NCBI GenBank assembly: GCA_005408345.1
Contig: SEMN01000576.1
Span: forward strand, 235,001-299,000
Source of the DNA: Macquaria australasica
Taxonomy: Eukaryota > Chordata > Actinopteri > Centrarchiformes > Percichthyidae
Reading direction: 5' to 3'
Length of the DNA: 64,000 nucleotides
Below, piece after piece: positions 11,645 through 22,409 of this stretch. A program made the translations under genes and the position numbers. A model generated the notes under the pieces. That model was given only the letters and a program-made list of their open reading frames with translations, searched no databases and was not told the DNA's origin. Within the stretch, counting starts at the first letter, position 1. Each line of letters opens with the position of its first letter.

Positions 11645-14050
11645 CATCTCAAATGATACCCAACTGTATAGATAATTGTAAGTTTTTGATTCAATTATAA
11701 ATGGAAGAACAAATCAGTCTTTTGGTCAGTCAAATCTCTTGACTTGATTCAAATCTTTCAGGTCTCTGAATAATGACACAGTAGACAGATAATTTTCAGA
11801 TTTTATTTTTGTTAAAGGTGGAGTTTAAATATGTTTTATTATTAGATTAATTCAGGTACATTGTTATTAATAAAAAATATTATACATAAATAAAATATTA
11901 TCCTGTTGGCAGCTAAGTAGAAAACGATTTATTGCAGAAAATGAAACAGATTAGACATTGTGGTGTCAGCTGGCTAGCATGTAAGTGGTTAGCGCACTAG
12001 CTATAGTAGTTCCCCAACTGTTACGGCACAGGTATAACTGAGTGCTTTGTTTTTAGGTCTAGGAGATTTGATTACCACTGAGCCATATGGCTGTGCCAAC
12101 TACTAACAGGCCACAACATACACTTAATGCCTTCGGTTGCCAACATCAACAAAAGATGCAGGCATTACCTGAAACCCTAGTGAGCTCAACCAGTTCCCCA
12201 CTGCCGCTCTTTAGAACTCTTTAGATTTTAATGACCCCCTCCTCTAGCACCAGCCTCAGGAAAAACTGTTCATTTTTAGCTCCACTACTGGTAACACTCT
12301 AAGAATAGAGAATGATCAGTATGTTGTTTATTTTGTCCAACACTTTCATATTTTGGTGTGTACGGACCACTGAGGCCTCTAGGGGACTCCAGTAGGACTT
12401 AGTGAATGTTGTCTGCTGTGTTTCAGTGGTGACTAAACATTTCAAATGATAATACGTCTGCTCCAATGATGATCCATCTGGGCTTGTGGTTGATGTCGTT
12501 TCTGTGGTTTTCCTCCCCAGAAAGCAAAACAAAGGCAGAGACAGGAAGTCGATGTGGATGTTGGTTGAGTATAATCATACTTGGTTTTAAACTATTTATC
12601 TAAATGTGACTGTTATTGGCGGAATCACAGTTATTGACATTTAGAGAGCAAACATTGTCCCTGGTGGGGATGAGCTTTCACTTTCTCCAACATTAACATA
12701 TTGCAGGTGGTGCTATCAGATTAGAGATGTCCTCCAGCAGCCAAAACACACATTAATCCTTAATGACCCACCGTGCTGCGCTGAACGCCATTACTGGTCA
12801 GGTGACATGCAGCAGGGGGGCAGTTATCAGTGCCTAATGACTTTTTAAGCTTCTCTGCAGAGACAATGGCTCTCTCATTAATCCAATTCAAAGTCACTTC
12901 AGCAAGATTCAGTATGTGTTGGTATCCACCACAGATGGGAAAAAAAACTGTGCTGTCTTCTTCCCGTATGTTAAATCTGCTTTTGACAACTACAGCTCCC
13001 AGGAGTTTCAGTCATAGGTGTAAGAGCTATTGTTAGGCTTAAAGTATGAGGTGTTTAAATGTTCCTGTCCAGTGCAGCAGTAGCAAACTACAGTAGCATG
13101 CTTACACCTGCTGATTCCTTTGGCCACACTTAGCAAACATCAGCCTCTTTACACATCCAGCAGACACAGAGCAACATTAGGTATTATTTGTAGTTGTGTG
13201 TCTGGCCACCTGATGTATACTTCTGTCTTACCAGGTGTTTAGACCAAAAATATTACTCAAGTAAAAGTACTGTCAATCTAAAAGAAATGTACACCTTTTA
13301 GGCTACAAAAAAAGTGTATTAACATGGCCTCACACACCTCACTCAGGTACTCAGTAAATGTAGAAGTCATTGCTGGAAGACCCATTATGAGCCTTTTTTC
13401 CAGACCATCATGCACCTGTTGGTCACGCAACATCTTGGGTGTGTTTGATTTGTGTCACTCAGTGTGCTCGACGGGTGGTGCAATAAATCAGTGATTAAGG
13501 TATTTGCAACTTGTTTTCAACCTATGCCAAGGTACAATAATGCTAACCTTAACCATAACCCATATTGATGCTATCCATAATTTTATTGTTTCATTCATAC
13601 AGTTTATCAGGACTTTTTCATTTGACTTTTGTTTTTACTCTGTAATGGATGCGACTTAAAATGCAGCGAAGTACAACACTTGAAATAAAAAATACTTAAG
13701 TACAAGTAAAAGTACTCATTTTTTAAAATACCCCAAAAAGTACAACTACACACAAAAAAATGACACCCCTGATTAAAACAAACACACCCCTGATTAAAAC
13801 AAACACAAGGGTCATTAATGGTGTTGCTGCAGATACAGGTGAGACAATAAAACACTATAAATAAGCCCAGTTTGGTTAGCAGATCCATGACTTTGGAGGC
13901 TTATTAGACACCAAAGTACTGCAGAGTTGTTTATAACATAATGAGACACGATTTTGCAACTCTGGAAAGTTATCACAGAGACAAATAATTTCATCCTTTG
14001 TCCTGTCGATCACCAAGTAAACAGTATATTTATACTTTTCATGTATATAA
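11645..14050. other. Mostly unique noncoding DNA
   Basis: Contains a candidate conserved block at 12640-12900 (see findings), fragments like AAGTAAAAGTACT near 13258-13272 and 13700-13715 that recall a fish hAT MITE, and a 21-bp direct duplication at 13764-13807 (unit ACCCCTGATTAAAACAAACA). No gene recognised. Confidence 0.4.
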
Positions 14051-14059
14051 CCTGTTACA

Positions 14060-14345
14060 TTAATCATATTTATATTCATATTTATTTCAGCACCCTCTGC
14101 ACTATTGCACTATTATCATACTGTCTACAAATGTTATTGTTGCTGTTGTCTATATATTTATATATATTTATATTTGTACATAGTAGTTTAATGTTTATGT
14201 TTACCTTGTCAAGCTTGTCCTTGTTTTTAGCTGTATGTATGTCTATTTCTATGTATGTACATTGAGAGCAACAAAGAACCGGAGTCAAATTCCTTGTATG
14301 TGTACACATACCTGGCCAATAAAGTTGATTCTGATTACAAAGTAA
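14060..14345 (+). mobile_element. LINE 3' tail fragment
   Basis: Ends with CCGGAGTCAAATTCCTTGTA ... CCAATAAAGTTGATTCTGAT, the 3' end typical of a fish CR1/L2-lineage LINE. Only UTR is present; the upstream boundary is a guess. Confidence 0.55.
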
Positions 14346-14439
14346 TCTACCAGTAATGTGCACTTACTTGTATTTTCATAAAAATTGAAGCAGGTTCAGC
14401 TTTTTTACTAGGTGACCAGGTGATTTCTTACTGTAACTG

Positions 14440-14640
14440 CTGCACATGTTAATACTGTAGTTATCTTAGCGTATTCATATCTACCCCTTACTGTTTATTT
14501 ATATATCACCTCTATACATATGCACATTACTCTGCACTTTACTGCTTTTTGCACTTCTTGTTGGACACTAAACTGCATTTCTTTGTCTCAGTACTTGCAA
14601 TGACAACAAAAGTTGAATCTAATCTAAACATTTTTTTTGC
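14440..14640 (+). mobile_element. Second LINE 3' tail fragment
   Basis: Reads CTGCACTTTACTGCTTTTTG ... GACACTAAACTGCATTTC ... GACAACAAAAGTTGAATCTA, a LINE tail family distinct from the copy just upstream. Severely 5' truncated with no coding part. Confidence 0.5.
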
Positions 14641-15482
14641 TGGAGCCTTCAAGTCAAGACATTGCTGTGCCAACTCAGTGGTCTCATTGAAATGAGAAAT
14701 AGTGCTAATATTGGTCTGAACACGCCCTTAATGCACCCACTCCCACCCCCTTCAAACATGCATCCAACAAGAACAAGATTCCTCACTGGCTTCCCATCAG
14801 TGAACACTGTATAAATGAAGCACCTGGATTAGCAGGAAGCACCACTAGTAGGAAGTAAATGTGTCTGCCTCCAGGCTAGGTGAAACCTTGTGTGCAAGGT
14901 GACCCTCTCACTGACATATCACAAACACCACAGAAAATATAACAACCTATATGTAACCCAGGTTAAATAATTTATGCATATTGAATTTAACCTGAATATG
15001 AAGTGTTACATAGAAATCTGTTCAAATCACATTAAGAGAATACAGAAAATAAACTGTCAGTATTAAAAAGAATAAGAGGTGACGATATCTGATAGATGAA
15101 CACATTGAGGGAAGATAAACAGACAATTTTGTTTGAAAGGATAAAAACTGTATTTTCCTTTGTTGGTGTGAGATTCCGGTGGTTTTATACATTTTTACAT
15201 GTGAACTTGAGAGGCTAGCTCAGCCAGCCAATCAGGTAATCAGTTCCCATCTGGTGACCTGACGAAACCCGTGTGCGAAGGGTTTCACTTCCTTTTGAGC
15301 CACTGTGAGGAAGAGAGTATCCACCAAGATTAAAATTCGATCTACAGGATATTTTACAAAGAAACTCTAGGGAAGAGTGTTATCTATTTTGTTTAAATAT
15401 TTGAGAAGAACAAAGTTAATAGAGAGAATATAATTATTTTATTTTTATTTTATATAAAAAGGTAAAAAGCTAGATACAATTA

Positions 15483-15578
15483 GATCCAGATCCACACTCC
15501 ATTCCAGTTGGTGGCGGTAATGCACCATAACGTTGTTTGCCAACCGCCATAAAACCCGAAGAAGAAGAAGAAGAAGGA
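15483..15578 (+). repeat. LINE/SINE-like tail ending in (GAA)n
   Basis: Contains CCAGTTGGTGGCGGTAATGC and GCCAACCGCCATAAAAC followed by a GAA-repeat tail (about 15559-15577). GGCGGT and ACCGCC can pair as a stem. Common fish dispersed sequence by impression; parent family not assigned. Confidence 0.5.
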
Positions 15579-15599
15579 ACGATAACCACTAACCTTGAA

Positions 15600-17885
15600 A
15601 AAAAAAAAGATATTAAAGTTGATTAAAGTTAGCTAAACCAGCTCTGTACTAACTCTTTAAACATTACCTGTGTGAGTGTGACCAGAGGGCCTCCGATGAA
15701 TATCTGCATTGGTGAGATGTTTTCCGACTGCTGAAACGCTAGCCGCTAATGCTAGCAAATGTAATGGCGAATGCCATTCACTTATGCTAAGAGTGTTAGC
15801 CGTGTTATTACGAAGTGGAAATATAATTTTGTGCAATGCAAATTATAAAATTAGTCGATGTATTTAATCCTTGTACATCTGTTATATACTGAAAGTTCGT
15901 TTATGTTGTTTTAAGCACACTAAATGGTACGTTTGCTAATTGTTAAACGGTATACTTGCTAATTGTTAAAATGTTTTGTGCATGTGATTGTAGGCCGCCA
16001 TTTCATGGCGTAGGGTACAAAGCACAGGTTTTTGGTGTTGGTGTAGCTATGTTATGCCAGTTACCATGTGAAGGAAGGAATATTTTAATACTATTTTCTA
16101 TTTTGAGTTAGAGGTTATTTTAGTGATCACAGTTCCCTGAAACTTGAGACTACGTTCCTGTTGATAATGGATTTCACAATTACTAATGTTTCATTAGTTT
16201 TAATTGTTATTCTTTAAGTAATATAGGATACAAAGAGAATTTGATATGTTTCAGCTTTTATATTATTGTCCACTATTCCAGATTGAAAGTTTGAATGTGA
16301 GTTCTGACCTTGTCCACTATAGGTCAGGTTTTTTGGACCTACCTGGAGTTTGAGCCTGGATACTGTTGGATGTTTGATGGCGAGCCACAACCCGACGGAG
16401 AGGAACTAGAAATTTAATTGCATGCAGAAGACTAAAACCAGACTTAAAGGATTTTGTCTCAACACACACACAATCAACACATTCTAAAGTGTGGTAGGAC
16501 AAATATTTGCCACCCCTACAGTGGTATGAACAGAACTGTCATTTAGTCCTGGATGATTGTGATTTGTGTTTGACACAAGAACTGAGTTCACATCAGTGAC
16601 TGAAGGAAACTGAAGTCTATAATTGAATTCTGAATTTAGAGACTGATTCTATTGTTTTTTTGGTTTAGTTACCCGGGTAATAATTGTGTTTTGCATATGC
16701 ATTTTTATATTTTCTACTCATTTGCTCACAACTTCTCATTAAAAAGAAGAGTTGTTCTTTCAAAAGGAAATATTGAGTCAGCGTTGATTCTGGTGTATTG
16801 TTTGGTCCATTCTGGCTCCGTAGTCGTTTATTAGTGGCTAATGATTTTCCTGGCCCTAGTAAATATCACACCTAGTGTATTCTCTACAACCTTTCAAATC
16901 TTGTATGCCTTTCAGTAAAAGGGTTACATATACATGCTAAAAGGGTGGTGTGGTAAAAAATAAACATGAATATGTGTTTGTATCACTTTACACTCAAAAC
17001 CTGTGAGAAGTTTAGATACTGACAGGAAGATTTGGCAGAGGGAATTTACTGGATCAATATACTGATCAGAGTCTCTTCTGATGAACTCAGCAAGGACTTG
17101 TGACTTAATGACTGTGACAGTCATGCTGTAACATTTGTGTAGAACACAGCTAGTCCTCAATGCTTATTGTTTATTTATCTCAAACTGCTGCTCACACATT
17201 CCTACTTTGGCTTCATTCTTTGTGAAATAACCATTCAGGTTGTAGACCGGCTGCAACTGAAGCCATGAAAAACTATTACATTTGTATTTGTTTTGTTATT
17301 TTAGTGACATTAAAGCTTTTAGGCAAAAATCCTGAACTAAACCCATAATCTGTCATTACGGTATCAAACATTAACCTCCTTTGAATTCAGGTCAATTACA
17401 ATGGACATCCCTGTCCACATACTTTTTTAGGTCTAGGCCACATAGTTGGACCAGTATTATGGAAGAGCTGGGAGCTGTGTGAAAGGTCAATCATGAGCTA
17501 GCACAGATACTGCATTTACCAAGTGTATTGAAAGAAACTACATGGAGAAAAATATATAAACCATTTACTATCACTATATACAACCAAAATGTACATTATG
17601 GGTTACAAAAAACTGGGATCCCACAATTAATAAACAATTGAAACAAAACAGAGATATACTTACTTGGAAATAACCTTAACTTGACTAATTCAAACAGTAC
17701 TATATGGTATTGGCTATCTGTATTGGTGAATTTTTCTAATTCAGCACCAGCATTTTTGTTTTAACCAAGTCCTTTTCAATCAGGTCACTCATCAACCATC
17801 CAAAATGACAGACATACACAGACCATATTGCACAATCCCAGGCTTAGTTAGTCCATTGCATTTCAGAGTGCTAATGATTAACACG
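15600..17885. other. Intergenic DNA, no gene seen
   Basis: Upstream part (15660-15800) is less AT-rich with several GCTAGC/GCTAAC words. No exon with supported splice sites. The rest is AT-rich and featureless. Confidence 0.4.
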
Positions 17886-17904
17886 ATTGACACACCCTTC
17901 CCCC

Positions 17905-18159
17905 TTGACCCTTGCAGGGCTTGAGGATGAAATGTTAGCATATTGTTGTGCTCTTAACAGTATCCTGAAGGTTATCTTTTCTCATCTTTGCTCATCTCAG
18001 AACAGCTCCACAACTTCGCCAGGTGATTGGGTCATTGTCAAGGATTTGAGGAGGAAACACTGGCACCATTCCTGCTGGTCAGGACCATTCCAGGTGCTCC
18101 TAACTACTCCAGCCACAGTCAAGGTAACAGGGAGAGACACCTGGATTCATTTCACCTAG
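17905..18159 (+). pseudogene. ERV pol C-terminus (integrase tail), fragment
   Basis: The frame reads through SPGDWVIVKDLRRKHWH and then SGPFQVLLTTPATVKV before a TAG at 18157-18159. This is the C-terminal GPF-type DNA-binding segment of a gammaretrovirus-like integrase, which follows the catalytic core in pol. The core, RT and protease are missing upstream; the sequence before about 17905 has no retroviral signal and no LTR. The stop falls just before a new frame opens at 18179, so pol and env are nearly adjacent as in this retrovirus group. Old, non-functional copy. Confidence 0.7.
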
Positions 18160-18178
18160 TGTATATCCTTCTCTGGAG

Positions 18179-19169
18179 ATGCCACACAGCAACCAGGTGC
18201 AGCACCACCATAGGCCCACCCTATGGGGCTTCAAGAAAGAATCCTGCTGTGTAATCCTGGCCACTATCTTCTTTGTTGGCATCACCATCGTCCTCTTCTC
18301 CATTCGACCGTGGGATACAGTCCCTGCCATTGGCACCAACACGGGCACAAAGTCCTTCCCCCAGAAGAAGCTGACAAATGTGGCAGACAGCAACCAATGA
18401 TCAACGCTAAACTGTTAACAATGGAGCAGCTGAAGAAACGAAAGAGAAGTCTAAGTAAAACTAATTAATGTAAGCTGAGGGGATTTGATTCCGACTCTTT
18501 GAATGACCCAGATCACCTAGAAAGAAATTCTTGGTTCTGTTTTCTAACAAATTTAGCTAGACACACATACCAAAGGTCAACCTATACTAGCAATCCAAGC
18601 ACTTCCAGTATCATGTTACGAAATGTTCGCCTTGAAAGCTACCCCATTTGTTTGTTTACCAGAAGTCCTCAACCCATTTCTATTCTACCACACTATTGAC
18701 CCCCGAAAATCTGATTAGCTGTATTAGATGTTCAGTATCAGCCACCCATTGGTTTAATGCCACAGGGTCAATTTCTAGCAAAAAAAAACATAAATGTACT
18801 CAGTGGTATTGCAGTAATTTACAAACCACACATTATCCAAAAAACAGCACTTATTCTATACCCCTTGAAACACCTTATGTGCCTTTCACTTTGTGCACTT
18901 ACCCACATGTTTGCAACAGTGGTACTGGTCAGCATGTAGGATACGCAGACTGCTCTCATCCCTTAGCAGGCCTCCCTACAAGAAGAAATGGTATTGGCCG
19001 GGTGGTGAAACTCACCCTTCAGAATAATGTCACCATACAGGTAATGACTTTTTCCTATGCTAATGTTTCTTCTGGTATCAGCCATACACAAAGTGTCTCT
19101 TGGCTATATGGAAAAAAACCTAAGCAAGGGTTCGGCCGGCTATTGCCATTTTGTGAACCTAACCATTGA
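18179..19169 (+). pseudogene. ERV envelope N-terminal/surface-unit remnant
   Basis: Two main open blocks follow pol. Block 18179-18400 has a hydrophobic segment (VILATIFFVGITIVLF), fitting an env leader. Block 18648-19169 is cysteine-rich, with several N-X-S/T sites and CTYPHVCNSG, fitting a retroviral surface subunit. A piece between (18499-18699) lies in another frame, so at least two frameshifts separate the blocks. No furin-type site, fusion peptide or transmembrane subunit was found, and no downstream LTR. The copy is 3' truncated and cannot encode a working envelope. The assignment rests on position after integrase plus composition. Confidence 0.55.
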
Positions 19170-19189
19170 AAATCTAATATTCATCCCAG

Positions 19190-19386
19190 GAAATATTGCT
19201 TTGCACACAGGGTGACTGTTTTCCCCTGCTTCCAGTCTGTATGCTAAGCTAAGATAACCATGTCCTGACTCCATCTCTGTACTTAATGCTTGGACATGAG
19301 ATTGATAACAAACTTCTCATCTTATTCTAGGCAAGAATAATAGTTAGCTAATAAGCACAATTCCCCAAAGGACAAACTATTCCTTT
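19190..19386 (+). repeat. Dispersed teleost repeat
   Basis: Contains CTGCTTCCAGTCTGTATGCT followed by AAGCTAAGATAACC and ends in CAAACTATTCCTTTCA. A partial related copy is at 58290-58400 (CATATTTACCATACACACAT ... TTATTCCTTTAA). Noncoding; family not named. Confidence 0.5.
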
Positions 19387-19682
19387 CATAAGGTTAGTGG
19401 AATAAGTGGCAGTCCAAACAATACTGAGGTAGACAAACATTTGCAATTAAGCAATAAGTCTTATTTTATTAATGATACCAGTTGATTTGTAGTATTTATT
19501 GTCAGTCAAGCACAGCAGGGCTTTTATAGGGTGTTATGTCTAATTTATTAGATAAATGCCCAACAAGTTCATGTTTTGACTAGCTTATTTTATCCGGACA
19601 CAAACGCATTCAAATTAAAACAAAATTTCAGTATTACATTTGACATAATGATGTCTCAGTAGGTCTTACCAACCAGGTCTTA

Positions 19683-20202
19683 GGCGGAATTCACATAGAA
19701 TCAGGCGCTGTGGCGAAAACGCAGATTTTCCCATTCATTTGAACTGGGGTACTGCATTCAGGCTGTGGCGGTGTGGGCCACAGGGGGCGTTACAAAAAAA
19801 CGCAGCGACCTGTGGCGAAAAAGTTTAAACAGATTCAGATTTTGGAGAAACGCAACCCGACGTCACTCTACAGCAGCCAATCACACTGGTGATCAGACCG
19901 GCAGACACCCAGGTGAAGAACTGTTTACCTATAGCATTGTAGCATTAGCTGTTTACCTTAATATTCCGCTGTTTACTGAGCAACTGTGAAGATGGAAGAG
20001 AGACTGATCGATTGACTCCGTGATTACTGTACATCAGTTGTTCAACCCTGCCACGAGGGAGCACAAAGACATTAATCACCGTGCAGTGGCTTGGCTTGTA
20101 TTGGTCTTCAAGCTGGGACTGCTGGTAGTATCAGACACTCCCACACCGCCGCACAATTCTGCGGCAAATCGCCACAATGCCTGATTCTACGTGAAAACAG
20201 CC
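19683..20202. mobile_element. PIF/Harbinger-type MITE, 520 bp
   Basis: Terminal inverted repeats of about 25 bp: GGCGGAATTCACATAGAATC at the left, and the complement of GGCTGTTTTCACGTAGAATC at the right. Flanked by TTA on both sides (19680-19682 and 20203-20205), the 3-bp target used by Harbinger elements. No transposase fragment; internal open frames are short. Confidence 0.8.
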
Positions 20203-20547
20203 TTACATAGTCCTCATTTTGGTAGAGGTTTCTTCCAGCCCAGTTGTGCTGCTCTTACTAAGGGTCTTTGGTGGTAGACTAAGATAGTTTGGCAGTTTGG
20301 TCTTTCCAACATGTTTTCTTCTGCTTTGATTTGATTAATTTGGTATGCCTTGTTACATATTGCGTCTTTTGCTTTATGTGATTATTTGTCTCCTTAGAAA
20401 ATCCTTTAAGACATGTTGTGAGCAAAGAGTTATTGTTATGGGATGGCTGGGCTCTCCTTAGTTTTTGTTTGGGGGTTGTGTTTTCTGTTTCTGTCTGTCT
20501 TCTCTGTCTGTCTTCCCTGTCTACCTGTGTGGAGTGATCTAGGTTAA

Positions 20548-21951
20548 CTCTCTATGGTATGATGTTGCCTCTAGGCAACATACCCATTTTTGGCCTTTTA
20601 CATTCACACAATATATCCCCAGTTATGATGCTATACTTTGAAAAAGAGCCAGGACCATAAGGAACCAATAGCAGTGTTTGAATTTGTCACATGACTCTCT
20701 GGAGGCCATGCTGAAAACCTTTTTTGCGGACTGTCCCACAAGGATCAGCTCAACCATTTCTCTCCACAAAAATTGTCTGAAAACGTCTTTTCCTGGCCTT
20801 TTTCAGTCTGGAAAAAAATAGATTCACAATAATAGGCGAGTAAAGCTTAATTTCTAATAGTTTAATGTACTTTATTTGCTAATTAAGTAATGGAAACTTG
20901 TTAAAATGCAAATGTTGCCCTGAGGCAACACCGTACCATTATGGTAAATTGCAAATGTTGCCTTGAGGCAACACCGTACCATTATGGATTCACCATGACA
21001 TTGTGGTATTGTGTATTTAGGTATTATATACTGTTCAAAAGCATACCAGTCATCATAATTTTCTTTTTATCTACAATTTAACCTAGATAAATTTGTATGT
21101 AAAGTAAAGATCAGGCTATTACTGTACATTGTAGGCTATAGTCTATTACTATTACAGTGAACTTTGAGTCTTCTTTGCAGAGCACATGCTTATATTTTCT
21201 ACACGTTTCCTCCATTTACAGAATGAACGTAACATCATTCTATGCCTCTTCAAGGAAGAAGGTAGAACTAGCACTCCCAGTTGATGTTAGTGAGGATGAA
21301 TTAGAATTGAGTTGTGATGAAGACGAGCTGCAGGCAAACTTGCAAGGAGAAAGTTAGTGATGAAGACTATGAGCCTGAGAACGAGGATGAGAACGAGGAT
21401 GAGGACAGTGAGGGTGAAAGTGCAGCGACAGGTATTACCAGCATAAGATAGGGTGTAAAATGCATTGATAATTAATTAATTATTGCATTTTCTTGTTATT
21501 TGCATAGCATGCTTAGGACATTTGTTTGTTTTTCAGTTCCTCTTTCCATAAGCAGTGAGCCTTAGACTCTTTGACGCATTCATTCCAATAGGTTGTTCCA
21601 CAATGGTACGATGTTGCCTGCAGGCAACATTCAGACATGTAATCTTATGAAAAGAGTTATTTTTAACATTTTAACATTTTAAGTGGCATGCATTTTAACC
21701 TGTTCAGGCTATTGAGTATTTTCCATGTGTTTTGAAATAAATTTTGTTCATATTTGAAACAATAACTCTCTTTTTTCATTACTTACCATTATGGTACAGT
21801 GTTGCCTCAAGGCAACACACCCCAAAAAGTACCCCCAAAAAATTATTTCTTGAAAGTTTCTTTAGATTATGTTTATTTGGTCTATTCTATGACAAAAAAA
21901 CACTCAAAACATTTTTTTCCCAACTGACATCATAATGTGTACCGTAGAGGG
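20548..21951 (+). mobile_element. Non-autonomous piggyBac-like element
   Basis: Flanked by TTAA at 20544-20547 and 21952-21955, the piggyBac target. Terminal repeats CTCTCTATGGTAT and, inverted, CCCTCTACGGTAC match 10 of 13. Five palindromes of the form TGTTGCC..NN..GGCAACA lie inside (20562, 20913, 20956, 21611, 21799), each next to a GGTA/TACC word like the terminal repeat, so they look like subterminal transposase sites. A 43-bp stretch with one palindrome is tandemly duplicated near 20908-20990. Only an acidic transposase N-terminus is encoded. Confidence 0.85.
21221..21431 (+). pseudogene. Acidic N-terminal exon of a piggyBac-type transposase (remnant)
   Basis: After a plausible acceptor (cctccatttacag) a frame starts MNVTSFYASSRKK and enters an acidic run (DVSEDELELSCDEDELQ) before stopping at 21355-21357. 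A second frame continues the acidity with DEDYEPENEDENEDEDSEGE up to about 21431, so a frameshift splits the exon. Acidic N-termini are usual in piggyBac transposases. The DDD catalytic core and C-terminal zinc finger are absent. Confidence 0.5.
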
Positions 21952-22409
21952 TTAAGGGGCGTGGTCAAGAGCTGGTGGCTGCTGCAGCTCTATCGTGACA
22001 GCTGCGTCCAATTCACAATCACCTCTGCCAGTCCTGGTCTCCCTCATCATCGTCGCCAGATTGTACCGTTGACTTACGTGGACCTGCTCCTGGAAATCTC
22101 TGCCTGGCCCAGACCTCCACTCTGCTCCCTCCTCGCCATCCTCTACGTGCAGGCCAGTGACCACCCTGACTCAGTTTCCGCGCTGGCCGTCCCCCATTCC
22201 ATCCTGGAGGTCACCCAGCTTTGGTTTGGTCCCTTCTCTCCGGCACTGGCATGACGTCGATGTTCTCTGCCTGCCCGCTCTCCCAAGCCCAGTCATTGCT
22301 CGAACTCAAATTACGTGTTCATTTAATAAACTGTGCCGAACTGTTTTATCCAAGTCTCTTTGTTTGGTCTCTGCGTGCTGGGTCGACACAATGCCACTTA
22401 ACAGTTATA

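Larger units (their letters stand above)
20434..22403 (+). mobile_element. Solo LTR (gypsy-like), split by a piggyBac insertion
   Basis: Starts TGTTATGGGA, ends CCACTTAACA (TGTTA...TAACA), and is flanked by GTTAT at 20429-20433 and 22404-22408, a perfect 5-bp target duplication. Removing the piggyBac block (20548-21951 plus one TTAA) leaves a 562-bp LTR. Its + orientation is supported by AATAAA at about 22326. No internal retroviral sequence remains, so it is a recombination-derived solo LTR. Family inferred only from TSD length and ends. Confidence 0.85.

Noticed and set aside
11960..12110. tRNA-like words (GTGGTTAGCGCACTAGC; ACCACTGAGCCATATGGCTG)
   Set aside because: No cloverleaf or paired A/B boxes at proper spacing could be drawn; not called as a tRNA or SINE.
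15690..15715. ATG followed by a GTGAGA donor-like site (possible first exon)
   Set aside because: Only about 16 coding bases, no signal peptide, no downstream exon; cannot be separated from chance.
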